A stretch of DNA of 64,000 nucleotides from Tepidibacter sp. (GTDB lineage Bacteria; Bacillota; Clostridia; Peptostreptococcales; Peptostreptococcaceae): positions 60,165-124,164 of the forward strand of contig NZ_JAOASI010000029.1 in NCBI RefSeq assembly GCF_025210165.1, in the 5' to 3' direction. Numbering within the stretch: position 1 is the first letter of the stretch; every line of letters starts with the position of its first letter. The position numbers and the translations under genes were made by a program. The notes under the pieces were generated by a model. That model was not told the origin of the DNA and made no database searches. It saw only the letters and a list, made by a program, of their open reading frames with translations. This document shows positions 16,691 to 25,969 of this stretch, in pieces.

Positions 16691-16796
16691 ATCCTCTAAA
16701 GTTTGGAAATACAAACTTAACAGTTCCTGGATTAGTCAACTAAAAATTCAGTTTGAATAAAAACTCAACCTGAATTAAATTTCACTTTATTGTAAA
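16691..16796 (-). repeat. Family 3 repeat copy
   Basis: Minus strand reads ATAAAGTGAAATTTAATTCA, then an internal hairpin (TTCAGGTTGAG / TTCAAACTGAA) and CTAATCCAGGAACTGTTAAG. Its ends match the copies at 10858 and 14732. Confidence 0.55.
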
Positions 16797-16817
16797 TAAG
16801 CGAAAGGGGTTCATAAT

Positions 16818-17618
16818 ATGAAAAAAATACTCATATTAATATTGATAGTTCTATGCTCATATATATACTATCAAGTAACAGATATTAAAGTTAATAAAAT
16901 AAATTTATATTCAGATAAACTCCCCAAGACTTCAAACATTCGAATACTTCAAATATCTGATATTCACAATAGAAATTTAAACAATACTAATTTATTACAT
17001 TATATTAGGGAATCTAATATAGATATGATAGTTCTAACTGGAGATATTATAGATGCTAAAACTAAAAATTTTGAATGTATATATTCATTTTTAGATTCAC
17101 TAATAGATATAAATCCAAATGTATATTTTGTAAGTGGTAATCATGAATGGAGAAACTCAAATAAAGATGAATTCATAAATACTCTAATAGAAAAAAAGTT
17201 AATAGATTTAAATAATTCAAATAAAGTATTTAAGAAGGATAGTGCAAAAATAAATCTTTGTGGAGTTGATGACCCTTATACAAATCACGAAAATACATAC
17301 TCAGCTTTTAATAATATAAGTTCTGAATATTTTACTCTTTTACTATCTCACTCTCCTAATATTATTATAAAGTATAAAAATATCGACTCAGATCTTATTT
17401 TATGTGGTCATACACATGGAGGGCAAATCAGATTTCCTTTAATAGGAAGTCTTATAGCTCCTGGTCAAGGATTTTTGCCTAAATATGACAAAGGATTATA
17501 TGAGTTAAATAATAATTTGAAGCTTTATATAGATAGTGGTGTAGGAACAAGCACTATACCTATACGATTTCTAAATAAAAGCCAAATAAGTTTAATTGTT
17601 TTAAAAAGTAAAAAGTAG
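16818..17618 (+). CDS. Membrane-anchored metallophosphoesterase
   Basis: Calcineurin-like phosphoesterase of 266 residues, related to the YaeI/YkuE group. The metal-binding motifs appear in order: DIHN near residue 50, GDIID near 75, GNHEW near 110, SHSP near 178 and GHTHGGQ near 196. A single N-terminal hydrophobic helix (ILILILIVLCSYIYY) would anchor it with the catalytic domain outside. In B. subtilis the YkuE type acts at the cell wall; the substrate here is unknown. The start has a CGAAAGGGG site. The amidohydrolase gene follows 61 bp downstream in the same direction and may be co-transcribed. Confidence 0.88.
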   Translation: MKKILILILIVLCSYIYYQVTDIKVNKINLYSDKLPKTSNIRILQISDIHNRNLNNTNLLHYIRESNIDMIVLTGDIIDAKTKNFECIYSFLDSLIDINPNVYFVSGNHEWRNSNKDEFINTLIEKKLIDLNNSNKVFKKDSAKINLCGVDDPYTNHENTYSAFNNISSEYFTLLLSHSPNIIIKYKNIDSDLILCGHTHGGQIRFPLIGSLIAPGQGFLPKYDKGLYELNNNLKLYIDSGVGTSTIPIRFLNKSQISLIVLKSKK

Positions 17619-17679
17619 ATATTAACTTAAGTTAACAGTATAAAATTGCTAAAACTATATAAGGTAGGCGATACAATTT

Positions 17680-18498
17680 ATGATTATAGATGGACATGGA
17701 CATGCTTGTGGTATATATTACAATGGCGATAGCATTATAAATTATTTAGACTTGCATGGAATAGACATGGTTGTATTATGTGCAGGTGAACCCAAAAGTA
17801 ACAAAAACTATGCTTATCCAATGTTGTCAAATATATTTAAAAGTACAAACTTAGGGTACTTTTTCAATAAGATTATCTGCTTTATAACAAGAATAAGTAA
17901 AGTATCTAATCACATTGATGAACAAAACAAAGTTGTATATAATCTTTCAAGAGAACATCCTAAAAGAATTATAAACACTTATTGGGTAAATCCTTTAGAT
18001 GAAAATTGTATTGAAAAACTCAATAAATATTACCTATTATATAAATTTAAAATGATTAAAATGCATCAATGTTGGAATAGATTTGATATTTGCAATCAGA
18101 AAAGTAGTGAAATTATCAAATGGGCAACAAATAAAAATATTCCCATTTTTATACACTTAATATCAGAAAAGCAAGTATTACAGTTTATTAAGATAACAAA
18201 TAATTTTCGAAACACTATATTTATCGTTGCACATATGATCGGTTTTGAAAAAATAAATAAAAACACTGAAAATCCTAATATATATTATGATTTGTCTGCA
18301 CCACAATTATATCCAATTAAAATAGTTAAGAAAGCTTTTAAGGCAGTAGGCAGTGAAAAGCTGATTTTAGGTTCAGATACGCCTTATGGAATTGATAATA
18401 TTCAGAAGATACAAAACAGATTAAAGCAATTATATCTAACTCAAAAAGATTTAGATAATATAATAGGGAACAACCTTGCTAAACTATTAAAGTTATAA
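17680..18498 (+). CDS. Amidohydrolase-family metal-dependent hydrolase
   Basis: A 272-residue TIM-barrel hydrolase of the amidohydrolase_2 type. Metal ligands can be placed: the GHGH pair at the N-terminus (IIDGHGHACG), a histidine in FIHLIS, another in IVAHMIG, and the aspartate in LGSDTPYG. Family members hydrolyse or decarboxylate ring or amide substrates, so the reaction cannot be named. It follows the metallophosphoesterase gene with a short gap. The next 343 bp downstream hold no gene but a large palindrome. Confidence 0.75.
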   Translation: MIIDGHGHACGIYYNGDSIINYLDLHGIDMVVLCAGEPKSNKNYAYPMLSNIFKSTNLGYFFNKIICFITRISKVSNHIDEQNKVVYNLSREHPKRIINTYWVNPLDENCIEKLNKYYLLYKFKMIKMHQCWNRFDICNQKSSEIIKWATNKNIPIFIHLISEKQVLQFIKITNNFRNTIFIVAHMIGFEKINKNTENPNIYYDLSAPQLYPIKIVKKAFKAVGSEKLILGSDTPYGIDNIQKIQNRLKQLYLTQKDLDNIIGNNLAKLLKL

Positions 18499-18538
18499 AT
18501 TTTATGAAATATATGCTTTTCTTAAGAAACATACTAAA

Positions 18539-18738
18539 AAACAAATGACATCAAAATATTAGCAAATGATTTAAATGTTTTTGTATAAAACTTGAATTAC
18601 AGCGTTTGAATATCCGTTAAGAAAGTTCGTTGTTTGACCTTAAGGGAGTTCAGAACTTTTAGGAGATTCAATAAGATGTAATTCTTAGTTTTATTAAAAA
18701 CATTTACAACATTAGCGGTATTTTAATGTCACTTGTTT
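18539..18738. repeat. 200-bp near-complete palindrome (MITE-like)
   Basis: The left arm 18539-18601 (beginning AAACAAATGACATC) is matched by the reverse complement of the right arm 18677-18738 (AAACAAGTGACATT) with a few substitutions over about 62 bp. The 75-bp interior is itself imperfectly self-complementary around CCTTAAGG near 18642-18649. There is no coding capacity. It could be a non-autonomous mobile element or a structured RNA. Central parts weakly resemble family 3. Bases 18739-18841 hold nothing else recognisable. Confidence 0.7.
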
Positions 18739-18841
18739 TGGGATTAAAAGCTACAATTTTTTCAAATTGGATATTTAATCAATTGGTATTTTATAGTGAA
18801 TAAATAATACAATTAAATTCAATAGTTAATTAACTTATAAA

Positions 18842-20233
18842 TTAAAATTCTGCATTCTTAGGTGTTCTTGGGAAAGGTATAACGTCTCTTATATTCCCCA
18901 TACCAGTTAAGTACATTATAGCTCTTTCAAATCCAAGTCCATATCCTGCATGCTTTGTTCCACCGTATTTTCTAAGCTCTAAATACCACCAGTAATCTTC
19001 TTCATTAAGATTCATCTCTTTCATTCTAGATTCTAGTATATCAAGTCTTTCCTCTCTCTGACTTCCTCCTATTATCTCTCCTACTCCAGGAACTAATAAG
19101 TCAGCTGCTGCAACAGTATTATTATCCTCATTAAGTCTCATATAAAAAGATTTAATATCTTTTGGATAATCTGTAACGAATAAAGGCTTCTTATATACTT
19201 CATCAGTTAAATATCTTTCATGTTCTGTTTGAAGATCGCATCCCCATTCTACTGGATAATCAAATTCTTTATCTGAATTTTTAAGAATTTCTACTGCTTC
19301 TGTATATGTTATTCTAGCAAAATCAGAATTAGCTACATTGTTTAATCTATCAAGTAAACCCTTGTCTATAAATTTATTGAAAAATTCCATTTCTTCTGGA
19401 GCATTTTCCATAACATAGCTAATTAAGTATTTCATCATATCTTCTGCTAAATTCATATAATCATTAAGATCCGCAAATGCAATCTCCGGTTCAATCATCC
19501 AAAACTCTGATGCATGTCTAGACGTATTAGAATTCTCTGCTCTAAACGTAGGACCAAAAGTATAGATATTTCTAAATGCTAAAGCATAAGCTTCTCCTTC
19601 TAATTGTCCACTTACAGTTAAATTGGTCTCTTTTCCAAAGAAATCTTTAGAATAATCAACACTTCCATCTTCATTAACAACAGGATTTTTCATATCTAGA
19701 GTAGTTATTCTAAACATCTCTCCCGCACCTTCACAGTCACTACCTGTTATTATAGGAGTATGAGTGTATACAAATCCTTTTTCTTGGAAAAATTTATGTA
19801 TAGCATAAGCAGCGATTGAACGTACTCTAAAGACTGCTGAAAATGTATTGCTACGAGGTCTTAAATGAGCTATAGTTCTTAAATATTCAAGAGTATGTCT
19901 TTTCTTTTGTAGAGGATAATCACTTGCTGATTCTCCTTCAACAGTTATTTTTGTAGCCTTTATTTCAAAAGGTTGCTTTGATCCAGGTGTTAATACCAAT
20001 TTACCCTCAACCTCTACAGATGTGCTAATAGATAATTTACTTAGTTCTTTAAAATTTTCTAAGTTTTCTTCAAATACAACTTGGATATTTTTAAAGAAGC
20101 TTCCATCATTTACTTCTATAAATCCAAATGCCTTTGAAGCTCTTAGTGTTCTTATCCATCCTGATATTTTTACAGGTTGGTCAGAATACTTTTGTGTTTC
20201 TCTGTAAAGTTCTTTTACTAACGTGTTTTTCAT
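18842..20233 (-). CDS. asnS: Asparaginyl-tRNA synthetase
   Basis: Class IIb aminoacyl-tRNA synthetase that charges tRNA-Asn in the cytosol, 463 residues, the standard length. The N-terminal OB-fold anticodon-binding domain ([20 protein letters not shown]) is followed by the class II catalytic core: [21 protein letters not shown] near residue 230 and the C-terminal motif 3 [13 protein letters not shown]. The ending [10 protein letters not shown] is typical of AsnS rather than AspS. A TACCTCC-complement ribosome site precedes the start. Expression is controlled by an upstream T-box leader, which independently supports the aminoacyl-tRNA synthetase call. Confidence 0.97.
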   Translation of the reverse strand: MKNTLVKELYRETQKYSDQPVKISGWIRTLRASKAFGFIEVNDGSFFKNIQVVFEENLENFKELSKLSISTSVEVEGKLVLTPGSKQPFEIKATKITVEGESASDYPLQKKRHTLEYLRTIAHLRPRSNTFSAVFRVRSIAAYAIHKFFQEKGFVYTHTPIITGSDCEGAGEMFRITTLDMKNPVVNEDGSVDYSKDFFGKETNLTVSGQLEGEAYALAFRNIYTFGPTFRAENSNTSRHASEFWMIEPEIAFADLNDYMNLAEDMMKYLISYVMENAPEEMEFFNKFIDKGLLDRLNNVANSDFARITYTEAVEILKNSDKEFDYPVEWGCDLQTEHERYLTDEVYKKPLFVTDYPKDIKSFYMRLNEDNNTVAAADLLVPGVGEIIGGSQREERLDILESRMKEMNLNEEDYWWYLELRKYGGTKHAGYGLGFERAIMYLTGMGNIRDVIPFPRTPKNAEF

Positions 20234-20261
20234 ATATTACTACCTCCTTTATATTTTTCTT

Positions 20262-20562
20262 AAGCATAAAAAAAAGTCTTTCATCCCTATAAAGGGACGA
20301 AAAACTTTCTATTCGCGGTACCACCCTAATTGCCATAATATGGCCACTTTATATAAATACAAAGACTAGCTTTATATTTTTCATTTAATAACGGTATGAA
20401 TCCGTCTAATCCTACTACCTATTTGATTTCGGTTAGAAACTCCAAGTTGTTTTTCTCTATGACTCTTAATGTTGGTCTCTCACCATAACCAACTCGCTTT
20501 AATTAAAATAATCCATAGATACTCTTCTCTTCATCGTTTTTAGATATTTTGTTTTAATTAGT
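20262..20562 (-). promoter_or_regulatory. T-box leader of asnS
   Basis: The minus strand carries the T-box core AGGGTGGTACCGCG (about 20314-20327), followed by an intrinsic terminator (20268-20308; GTCCCT / AGGGA with a T-run). Upstream, stem I holds AGAGTA and GCGAGTTGG. The likely specifier region reads GAAAAACAAC, containing AAC (Asn) followed by A. Uncharged tRNA-Asn should favour the antiterminator and read-through into asnS. Confidence 0.9.
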
Positions 20563-20568
20563 ATTTAT

Positions 20569-20597
20569 ATTATATTATCTTTATTTTTTAATGTCAA
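20569..20597 (-). promoter_or_regulatory. Promoter of the asnS T-box leader
   Basis: Minus-strand -35 TTGACA (20592-20597), 17-bp spacer, -10 TATAAT (20569-20574); both hexamers match the sigma-A consensus. Confidence 0.85.
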
Positions 20598-20627
20598 ACA
20601 TATTTTAACATCAAATATTAACTTTAT

Positions 20628-20795
20628 TTATTTTTGATTTTCATCATCTACCCATTCTTTAGCTTCTTTAGTTGCTCTCTCGCTTGGTATAGATACATTG
20701 GTTTCATTAAATACACTTTCGCTATCTGCCCATGCCGCAGTTTCATGATTTTCAGTTAAATTCGTAAATTTATTTCTTTTATCTTTATTTTTCAT
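20628..20795 (-). CDS. Small spore-surface peptide, DUF3787 type
   Basis: A 55-residue hydrophilic peptide beginning MKNKDKRNKF, with the family hallmarks HETAAWA (residues 17-23), a central IPSE (36-39) and the ending AKEWVDDENQK. This pattern is that of the DUF3787 / CDIF630_02480 spore-surface family found in Clostridia. The start has a GGAGTGGGTGAT ribosome site. It lies upstream of the asnS promoter on the same strand. The function in the spore layer is unknown. Its presence supports a spore-forming host. Confidence 0.8.
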   Translation of the reverse strand: MKNKDKRNKFTNLTENHETAAWADSESVFNETNVSIPSERATKEAKEWVDDENQK

Positions 20796-20915
20796 ATCAC
20801 CCACTCCTTTAATTATATTATTTACTTAATTTTTAAATTTATTATAATTATCTAGTTATAATTAATTCTCATAGTTTATTTTTACTTGTTTTCATGGTAA
20901 AATATTTTAGATTAG

Positions 20916-21028
20916 TTTTTTTATAACGAATAAGAAATTACAATCGTCTTAAAATTGTGGATAAATATAATTTTCGTTATGAGTTTCAAAAAAATCCACA
21001 TTAAAAATCTTAAAAAGAAAGATTTTTT
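20916..21028 (+). repeat. Dispersed repeat family 2, copy 1
   Basis: Begins TTTTTTATAACGAATAAGAA, continues with TTAAAATTGTGGATAAATA and ends AAAAGAAAGATTTTTT. It matches 30731-30844 on the opposite strand almost throughout. It contains TGTGGATAA (20956-20964), the complement of the DnaA-box TTATCCACA. The rest of the 341-bp gap 20796-21136 holds no gene. Confidence 0.8.
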
Positions 21029-21136
21029 ATTTTAATTAATTTGTTTTTAGATGGTAATTATATAGTAGTAATTTAAGATTATATAATCACTATTAATCAT
21101 ATAACTCAAGAAAATATATTTGTAGGAGGATTTATT

Positions 21137-21583
21137 ATGAAAAAAGAGTTCAAGCAAGAAATAAAAAAGAAAGTAGACTTAAAAAGTATGAGTCAAACCG
21201 AAAAAGACGTCTCTACTATGTTCGGTAAGATGATATTAAAAAAATCAATTATACCTATTATTTTAATATTATTATCATTTTTTGGAACAAACTCATTTAT
21301 TCCTAATATTTGGGTAAGATTTGGAATCACATTAGCTGTTACAGCTGGATCTTTTTATTATTTGAAATTATACAGAGATAAACTTCAACAGTTAAAATAC
21401 TACGAAGGAAAAGTTATATACTTTCAAAAAAAAGAAAATCAATATGAACTTTTACTTAAAAATGGAAAATTACCTATTAAATTAAATGTTAAAAAAGGTT
21501 TAGATGAAAATAATGTTAGAAAAAACCAAATATTACGTTTATATTACAATGAACCTGAAAAAATTGCTATTATAGTTAAATAA
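21137..21583 (+). CDS. Membrane protein of unknown function
   Basis: I do not recognise this 148-residue protein. Residues 1-33 are charged and lysine-rich. Two hydrophobic segments follow (about 35-50, SIIPIILILLSFFG, and 56-75, WVRFGITLAVTAGSFYYL). The C-terminal 70 residues look like a small beta-rich domain (YEGKVIYFQKKENQYELLLKNG). A clear AGGAGG ribosome site precedes the start and a terminator follows. It is therefore a single-gene unit rather than part of the hydrogenase operon 170 bp downstream. Confidence 0.7.
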   Translation: MKKEFKQEIKKKVDLKSMSQTEKDVSTMFGKMILKKSIIPIILILLSFFGTNSFIPNIWVRFGITLAVTAGSFYYLKLYRDKLQQLKYYEGKVIYFQKKENQYELLLKNGKLPIKLNVKKGLDENNVRKNQILRLYYNEPEKIAIIVK

Positions 21584-21589
21584 TTTTTC

Positions 21590-21622
21590 AAAACAGAATC
21601 TTTGATTAGATTCTGTTTTTTT
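21590..21622 (+). terminator. Intrinsic terminator
   Basis: AAACAGAATC / GATTCTGTTT stem with an eight-base loop and T-run, directly after the membrane protein gene. Confidence 0.88.
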
Positions 21623-21752
21623 AATTTATGTATCTTTTAGAAGAGTTTACTTATAAATTTTATTATTTTTATTATTTTTTTTTAGATGTAACAATATAAT
21701 GATATTAATTCAATTTTCTGAATTTTTGTTTTTTACTAAGGGGGCGTATTAT

Positions 21753-22268
21753 ATGTTACAAAAATCTTTAAATAAAGAAAAATTTGATGAACTAGAAGAT
21801 TTTATAAACTCACTCGAGAACAAAAAAGGTGCTTTAATAGAAGTTCTTCATAAAGCTCAACATGTTTTTGGTTATCTACCAAAAGATGTTCAATTATTTA
21901 TAAGTAAAAAATTGAATGTACCTTCTTCAAAAGTATTCGGCGTTGTAAGTTTCTATTCTTATTTTACTACAAAGCCAAGAGGCAAATATGTTATAAATAT
22001 TTGCCTTGGAACAGTATGTTTTGTAAAAGGTGCTGATAAAATAATGGAGAAATTCGAACAAAGGCTTAATATTAAATGTGGCGAAACAACTCCAGATGGT
22101 AAATTTACATTAGAAGGTTTAAGATGTGTTGGTGCCTGTGGATTAGCACCTGTAGTAGTTATAAATGAAAAGGTTTATGGTAAGGTTACACTTGACGATG
22201 TTAAAAAAATACTTTCCAACTACAATGATGAAGTTGAAGATAAAGAATTAGCACCATCTTCAATATAA
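21753..22268 (+). CDS. hydC: Hydrogenase NuoE-like subunit
   Basis: The 171-residue thioredoxin-fold subunit of the trimeric NAD(H)-linked [FeFe] hydrogenase. It holds one [2Fe-2S] cluster: cysteines of CLGTVC near residues 84-89 and CVGAC near 124-128 fit the NuoE pattern. ATG at 21753 is chosen because GGGGGCG precedes it; an in-frame ATG at 21699 lacks such a site. The next gene begins 26 bp later with its own GGGGGG site, so the three genes form one operon. By family knowledge this subunit helps pass electrons between NADH, ferredoxin and protons. Confidence 0.92.
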   Translation: MLQKSLNKEKFDELEDFINSLENKKGALIEVLHKAQHVFGYLPKDVQLFISKKLNVPSSKVFGVVSFYSYFTTKPRGKYVINICLGTVCFVKGADKIMEKFEQRLNIKCGETTPDGKFTLEGLRCVGACGLAPVVVINEKVYGKVTLDDVKKILSNYNDEVEDKELAPSSI

Positions 22269-22293
22269 TTTATATAAGGGGGGGAAAATAGTT

Positions 22294-24177
22294 ATGAGTA
22301 AAATAAAATCATTTAAAGAATTAGTTAGTCTTAACGAAACTCTAAAACCACTTATAGATATGAGAAATAATACTCACTTTGAAAATATAAATAAAGATTT
22401 AAAAGAAATTTTAGTTTGTGGAGGAACAGGATGTCATTCTGCTCAAAGTAATGAAATAATAGAAAACCTTAAATCTAGTATTAAAAGTAATAATCTATCA
22501 AATAAAGTAAAAGTTTCATTGACTGGATGTTTTGGATTTTGTGCCAAGGGACCTATAGTTAAAATTTTCCCAGATAATGTTTTCTATGTGAATGTTTCAC
22601 CTAAAGATGCTGAAGAAATAATAAGTGAACATATAGTAAAAGGTAATATTATAGATAGACTTTTATTTGAAGAACCCTCAATTAATCAAAAAGTTAAAAA
22701 ACATGATGATATGTCATTTTATAAAAAGCAAATGCGAATAGCCCTTAGAAACTGCGGTCTTATAAATCCAGAAGATATAAATGAATACATAGCCGAAAAT
22801 GGTTATATAGCTCTTGGAAAATCAATAACCTCTATGTCTAGAGAAGATGTTATAAGTATAGTAAAAAAATCAGGTCTTCGAGGAAGAGGAGGAGCAGGTT
22901 TTCCTACAGGTTTAAAATGGGAATCTACTTTAAATGCTTCATCTCATGAAAAATACGTTATTTGTAATGCTGATGAAGGTGATCCAGGGGCGTTTATGGA
23001 TAGATCTGTTCTAGAAGGAGATCCTCACTCCGTTTTAGAAGCTATGATAATTAACGGATATGCTATAGGAGCAAACAATGGCTATATCTATATTCGTGCA
23101 GAATATCCTCTAGCTATTCATAGACTCAAAATAGCTATAGATCAAGCTAGAAAATTTGGATTTTTAGGAAAAGATATATTGGGAACAGGATTTAATTTTG
23201 ATATCGAGCTTAAGTATGGTGCCGGAGCATTTGTATGCGGAGAAGCAACTGCTCTTATACACTCAATCGAGGGAAATCGCGGAGAACCTAGAATGAAAAC
23301 AATAAGCTCATCTAAAAAAGGATTATGGAGTAAACCTACTTGTGTAAATAATGTTGAAACTTATGCTAATATACCTGCAATAATACTAAATGGAGCTAAA
23401 TGGTACTCTAGCATAGGTACTGAAAAATCTAAAGGTACAAAGGTGTTTGCACTTGGAGGAAAAATCAATAATGTAGGACTTGTTGAGGTTCCAATGGGTA
23501 CAACTTTAAGAGAAATAATATTTGAAATAGGCGGAGGAATACCTAACGGAAAAAAATTCAAGGCTGTTCAAACAGGAGGCCCTTCAGGCGGATGTATACC
23601 ATCTAAGTTTTTAGATACACCTATTGACTTTGATTCTTTAAATGCAATAGGATCTATGATGGGTTCAGGAGGTATGCTTGTTTTAGATGAGACAGATTGC
23701 ATGGTTAATATAGCCAAGTTCTTTCTTGAGTTTACAGTTGATGAGTCTTGTGGTAAGTGTACTCCTTGCCGTATAGGAAATAAGCGATTGCATGAAATAT
23801 TAACTAGAATTACAGAGGCTAAAGGCTCTGAGCAAGATTTATATGACTTAAAAGAACTCGCCGAGACAATTAAAGATACATCTTTATGTGGTCTTGGAAA
23901 GACATCACCAAATCCAGTTCTAAGTACAATGAAATATTTTATGAATGAATATGAAGATCATGTTATACATAAAAAATGTAGCGCAGGTTCATGCCAAGCC
24001 CTACTCGATTATTTTATAACAGACAAATGCATAGGATGTACAAAATGTTCTAAAATTTGTCCTGCGGGTGCTATAAACGGAAAAGTAAAAGAAACTCATG
24101 TAATAGATAATGAAAAGTGTCTTAAATGTGGTGCTTGTTTAGATGCATGTAAGTTTAATGCCATAATAAAAAAATAG
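22294..24177 (+). CDS. hydB: Hydrogenase NuoF-like NAD(H)/FMN subunit
   Basis: A 627-residue flavin subunit. Domains in order: a thioredoxin-like [2Fe-2S] domain (C42, C47, C79, C83); the NuoF core with the nucleotide/FMN motif GRGGAGFPTGLKW near 195-207 and GAGAFVCGEATALIHS; the N3-type [4Fe-4S] motif SCGKCTPCRIG near 485; and a C-terminal double ferredoxin (CIGCTKCSKICP near 578, CLKCGACLDAC near 608). This layout is that of HydB of bifurcating hydrogenases, where NAD+ and ferredoxin are handled together. It sits between the small subunit and the catalytic subunit, 16 bp before hydA. Confidence 0.95.
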   Translation: MSKIKSFKELVSLNETLKPLIDMRNNTHFENINKDLKEILVCGGTGCHSAQSNEIIENLKSSIKSNNLSNKVKVSLTGCFGFCAKGPIVKIFPDNVFYVNVSPKDAEEIISEHIVKGNIIDRLLFEEPSINQKVKKHDDMSFYKKQMRIALRNCGLINPEDINEYIAENGYIALGKSITSMSREDVISIVKKSGLRGRGGAGFPTGLKWESTLNASSHEKYVICNADEGDPGAFMDRSVLEGDPHSVLEAMIINGYAIGANNGYIYIRAEYPLAIHRLKIAIDQARKFGFLGKDILGTGFNFDIELKYGAGAFVCGEATALIHSIEGNRGEPRMKTISSSKKGLWSKPTCVNNVETYANIPAIILNGAKWYSSIGTEKSKGTKVFALGGKINNVGLVEVPMGTTLREIIFEIGGGIPNGKKFKAVQTGGPSGGCIPSKFLDTPIDFDSLNAIGSMMGSGGMLVLDETDCMVNIAKFFLEFTVDESCGKCTPCRIGNKRLHEILTRITEAKGSEQDLYDLKELAETIKDTSLCGLGKTSPNPVLSTMKYFMNEYEDHVIHKKCSAGSCQALLDYFITDKCIGCTKCSKICPAGAINGKVKETHVIDNEKCLKCGACLDACKFNAIIKK

Positions 24178-24193
24178 TTGGTGAGGTGATAAT

Positions 24194-25936
24194 ATGAATT
24201 TAGTGAATTTAACTATAAATAATAAAAACATATCGGTTCCTAATGGAACTACTATTTTAGAAGCTGCAAAAGGATTAAATATAAAAATACCTACTTTATG
24301 CCATTTAGACCTTCATAATATAAAAATGGTTAATAGATCTGCTTCATGCCGTGTATGTGTGGTTGAAATTGAAGGAAAAAAGAATTTATTTCCTGCATGT
24401 TCTACTCTTGTCAAAGAGGGTATGGTAATTAGAACAGATACACTAAGAGCTATAAAAGCTCGTCGTAATGTGGTTGAGCTACTTTTATCTAATCATCCTC
24501 AAGACTGTCTTCTTTGTGATAAAAATACTAATTGTGAACTTCAATCATTAGCTGCTGACCTTGGAATTTCAGAAATTAAATATAAGGGGCAAACATCAAA
24601 TCATGGAATAGATAAATCTAGTTACTCTATAGTGAAAAACCTAGATAAATGCATTTTATGTAGACGTTGTGAAACTATGTGTAGTGAAGTTCAAACAGTA
24701 AATGTATTATCTGGAGTCGATAGAGGTTTTGATACAATTGTATCTCCTTCTTTTTATAATCCTATGCACGAGAGTTCATGTACCTTCTGTGGTCAATGTC
24801 TAGCAGTATGTCCTACAGCTGCATTAGCAGAAGTAAATAACATACCAAAGGTATGGAATGCTTTATCAGATGAAAACAAAACAGTAATAGTCCAAGTAGC
24901 ACCTGCAGTTAGAGTTGCTTTAGGAGAAGAATTCGGAATGGAGCCTGGCAAACTTGTTACTGGTAAAATAGTTACTGCCCTCAAAAACCTAGGTTTTGAT
25001 AAAGTATTCGACACTGACTTTGCTGCTGATTTAACTATAATAGAAGAAGCTTCTGAACTGGTTCATAGAATAGAGTCAAACGAAAATCTCCCTATTCTTA
25101 CTAGCTGTTGTCCTGCGTGGGTTAAATTCATTGAGCATCAATTCCCTGACTTATTAGATATACCTTCAACATGTAAATCTCCACACGAAATGTTTGGAGC
25201 AATAGCTAAAACTTATTTAGCTAAAAATATGAATGTAACACCTGAAAATATGGTAGTAGTATCTATAATGCCATGTGTTGCAAAAAAATATGAAGCTGCT
25301 CGTCCAGAACTATCTAATGAAAAAAGCAAAGATGTAGATATAGTGATAACTACAAGAGAATTTGCTAAAATGATAAAAGAAGCTGGAATTGACTTTAAAT
25401 CTTTAGAGGATAACAATTTTGATAATCCTTTAGGTGAGTCAACTGGAGCTTCAGTGATATTTGGTACAACAGGAGGTGTTTTAGAGGCAGCCCTTCGTAC
25501 AACTTACGAATGGATTACAAATGATACTTTAGATAATGTAGAGTTTAATCAACTAAGAGGTATGGATGGAATAAAAGAAGCTACTATAAAAATAAATGAT
25601 ATGAATATAAATGTAGCTGTTGCAAGCGGACTTGGTAATGCTAGAAAAATACTTGAAGATATTCAATCTGGCAAATCTAACTATCATGCTATAGAAATAA
25701 TGGCCTGTCCAGGTGGATGCATAGGAGGAGGCGGTCAGCCTTATCATCATGGAAATCTAGATATAATATCAGAAAGAGCAAAAGGACTATACAAAGAAGA
25801 TAGATCAAAGAAAACACGTAAATCTCATGAAAATGTATATGTTCAAAATTTATATAAAGACTTCTTAGGCAAACCATATGGGGAAAAAGCACATAAACTA
25901 CTTCATACCCATTACCATAAAAGAGCTATAGAGTAA
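24194..25936 (+). CDS. hydA: [FeFe] hydrogenase catalytic subunit
   Basis: Catalyses reversible H2 formation in the cytosol. Of 580 residues, the first 75 form a [2Fe-2S] plant-type ferredoxin domain. A His/Cys-ligated cluster motif follows (NHPQDCLLC near 96-104), then two [4Fe-4S] motifs (CILCRRCETMC near 153, CTFCGQCLAVCP near 196). The three H-cluster signatures are complete: TSCCPAW near 304, MPCVAKK near 359 and MACPGGCIGGGGQP near 503. With hydC and hydB this predicts an electron-bifurcating enzyme using NADH plus reduced ferredoxin. The maturases HydEFG are not in the window. The C-terminus carries the usual small-subunit-like tail. Confidence 0.97.
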   Translation: MNLVNLTINNKNISVPNGTTILEAAKGLNIKIPTLCHLDLHNIKMVNRSASCRVCVVEIEGKKNLFPACSTLVKEGMVIRTDTLRAIKARRNVVELLLSNHPQDCLLCDKNTNCELQSLAADLGISEIKYKGQTSNHGIDKSSYSIVKNLDKCILCRRCETMCSEVQTVNVLSGVDRGFDTIVSPSFYNPMHESSCTFCGQCLAVCPTAALAEVNNIPKVWNALSDENKTVIVQVAPAVRVALGEEFGMEPGKLVTGKIVTALKNLGFDKVFDTDFAADLTIIEEASELVHRIESNENLPILTSCCPAWVKFIEHQFPDLLDIPSTCKSPHEMFGAIAKTYLAKNMNVTPENMVVVSIMPCVAKKYEAARPELSNEKSKDVDIVITTREFAKMIKEAGIDFKSLEDNNFDNPLGESTGASVIFGTTGGVLEAALRTTYEWITNDTLDNVEFNQLRGMDGIKEATIKINDMNINVAVASGLGNARKILEDIQSGKSNYHAIEIMACPGGCIGGGGQPYHHGNLDIISERAKGLYKEDRSKKTRKSHENVYVQNLYKDFLGKPYGEKAHKLLHTHYHKRAIE

Positions 25937-25938
25937 AG

Positions 25939-25969
25939 AAAAATCGCTGATTTTTAATCGGCGATTTTT
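25939..25969. terminator. Bidirectional terminator hydA / oadB
   Basis: AAAAATCGCTGAT / ATCGGCGATTTTT stem with A and T runs on the two sides. It serves the convergent hydrogenase and decarboxylase operons. Confidence 0.88.
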
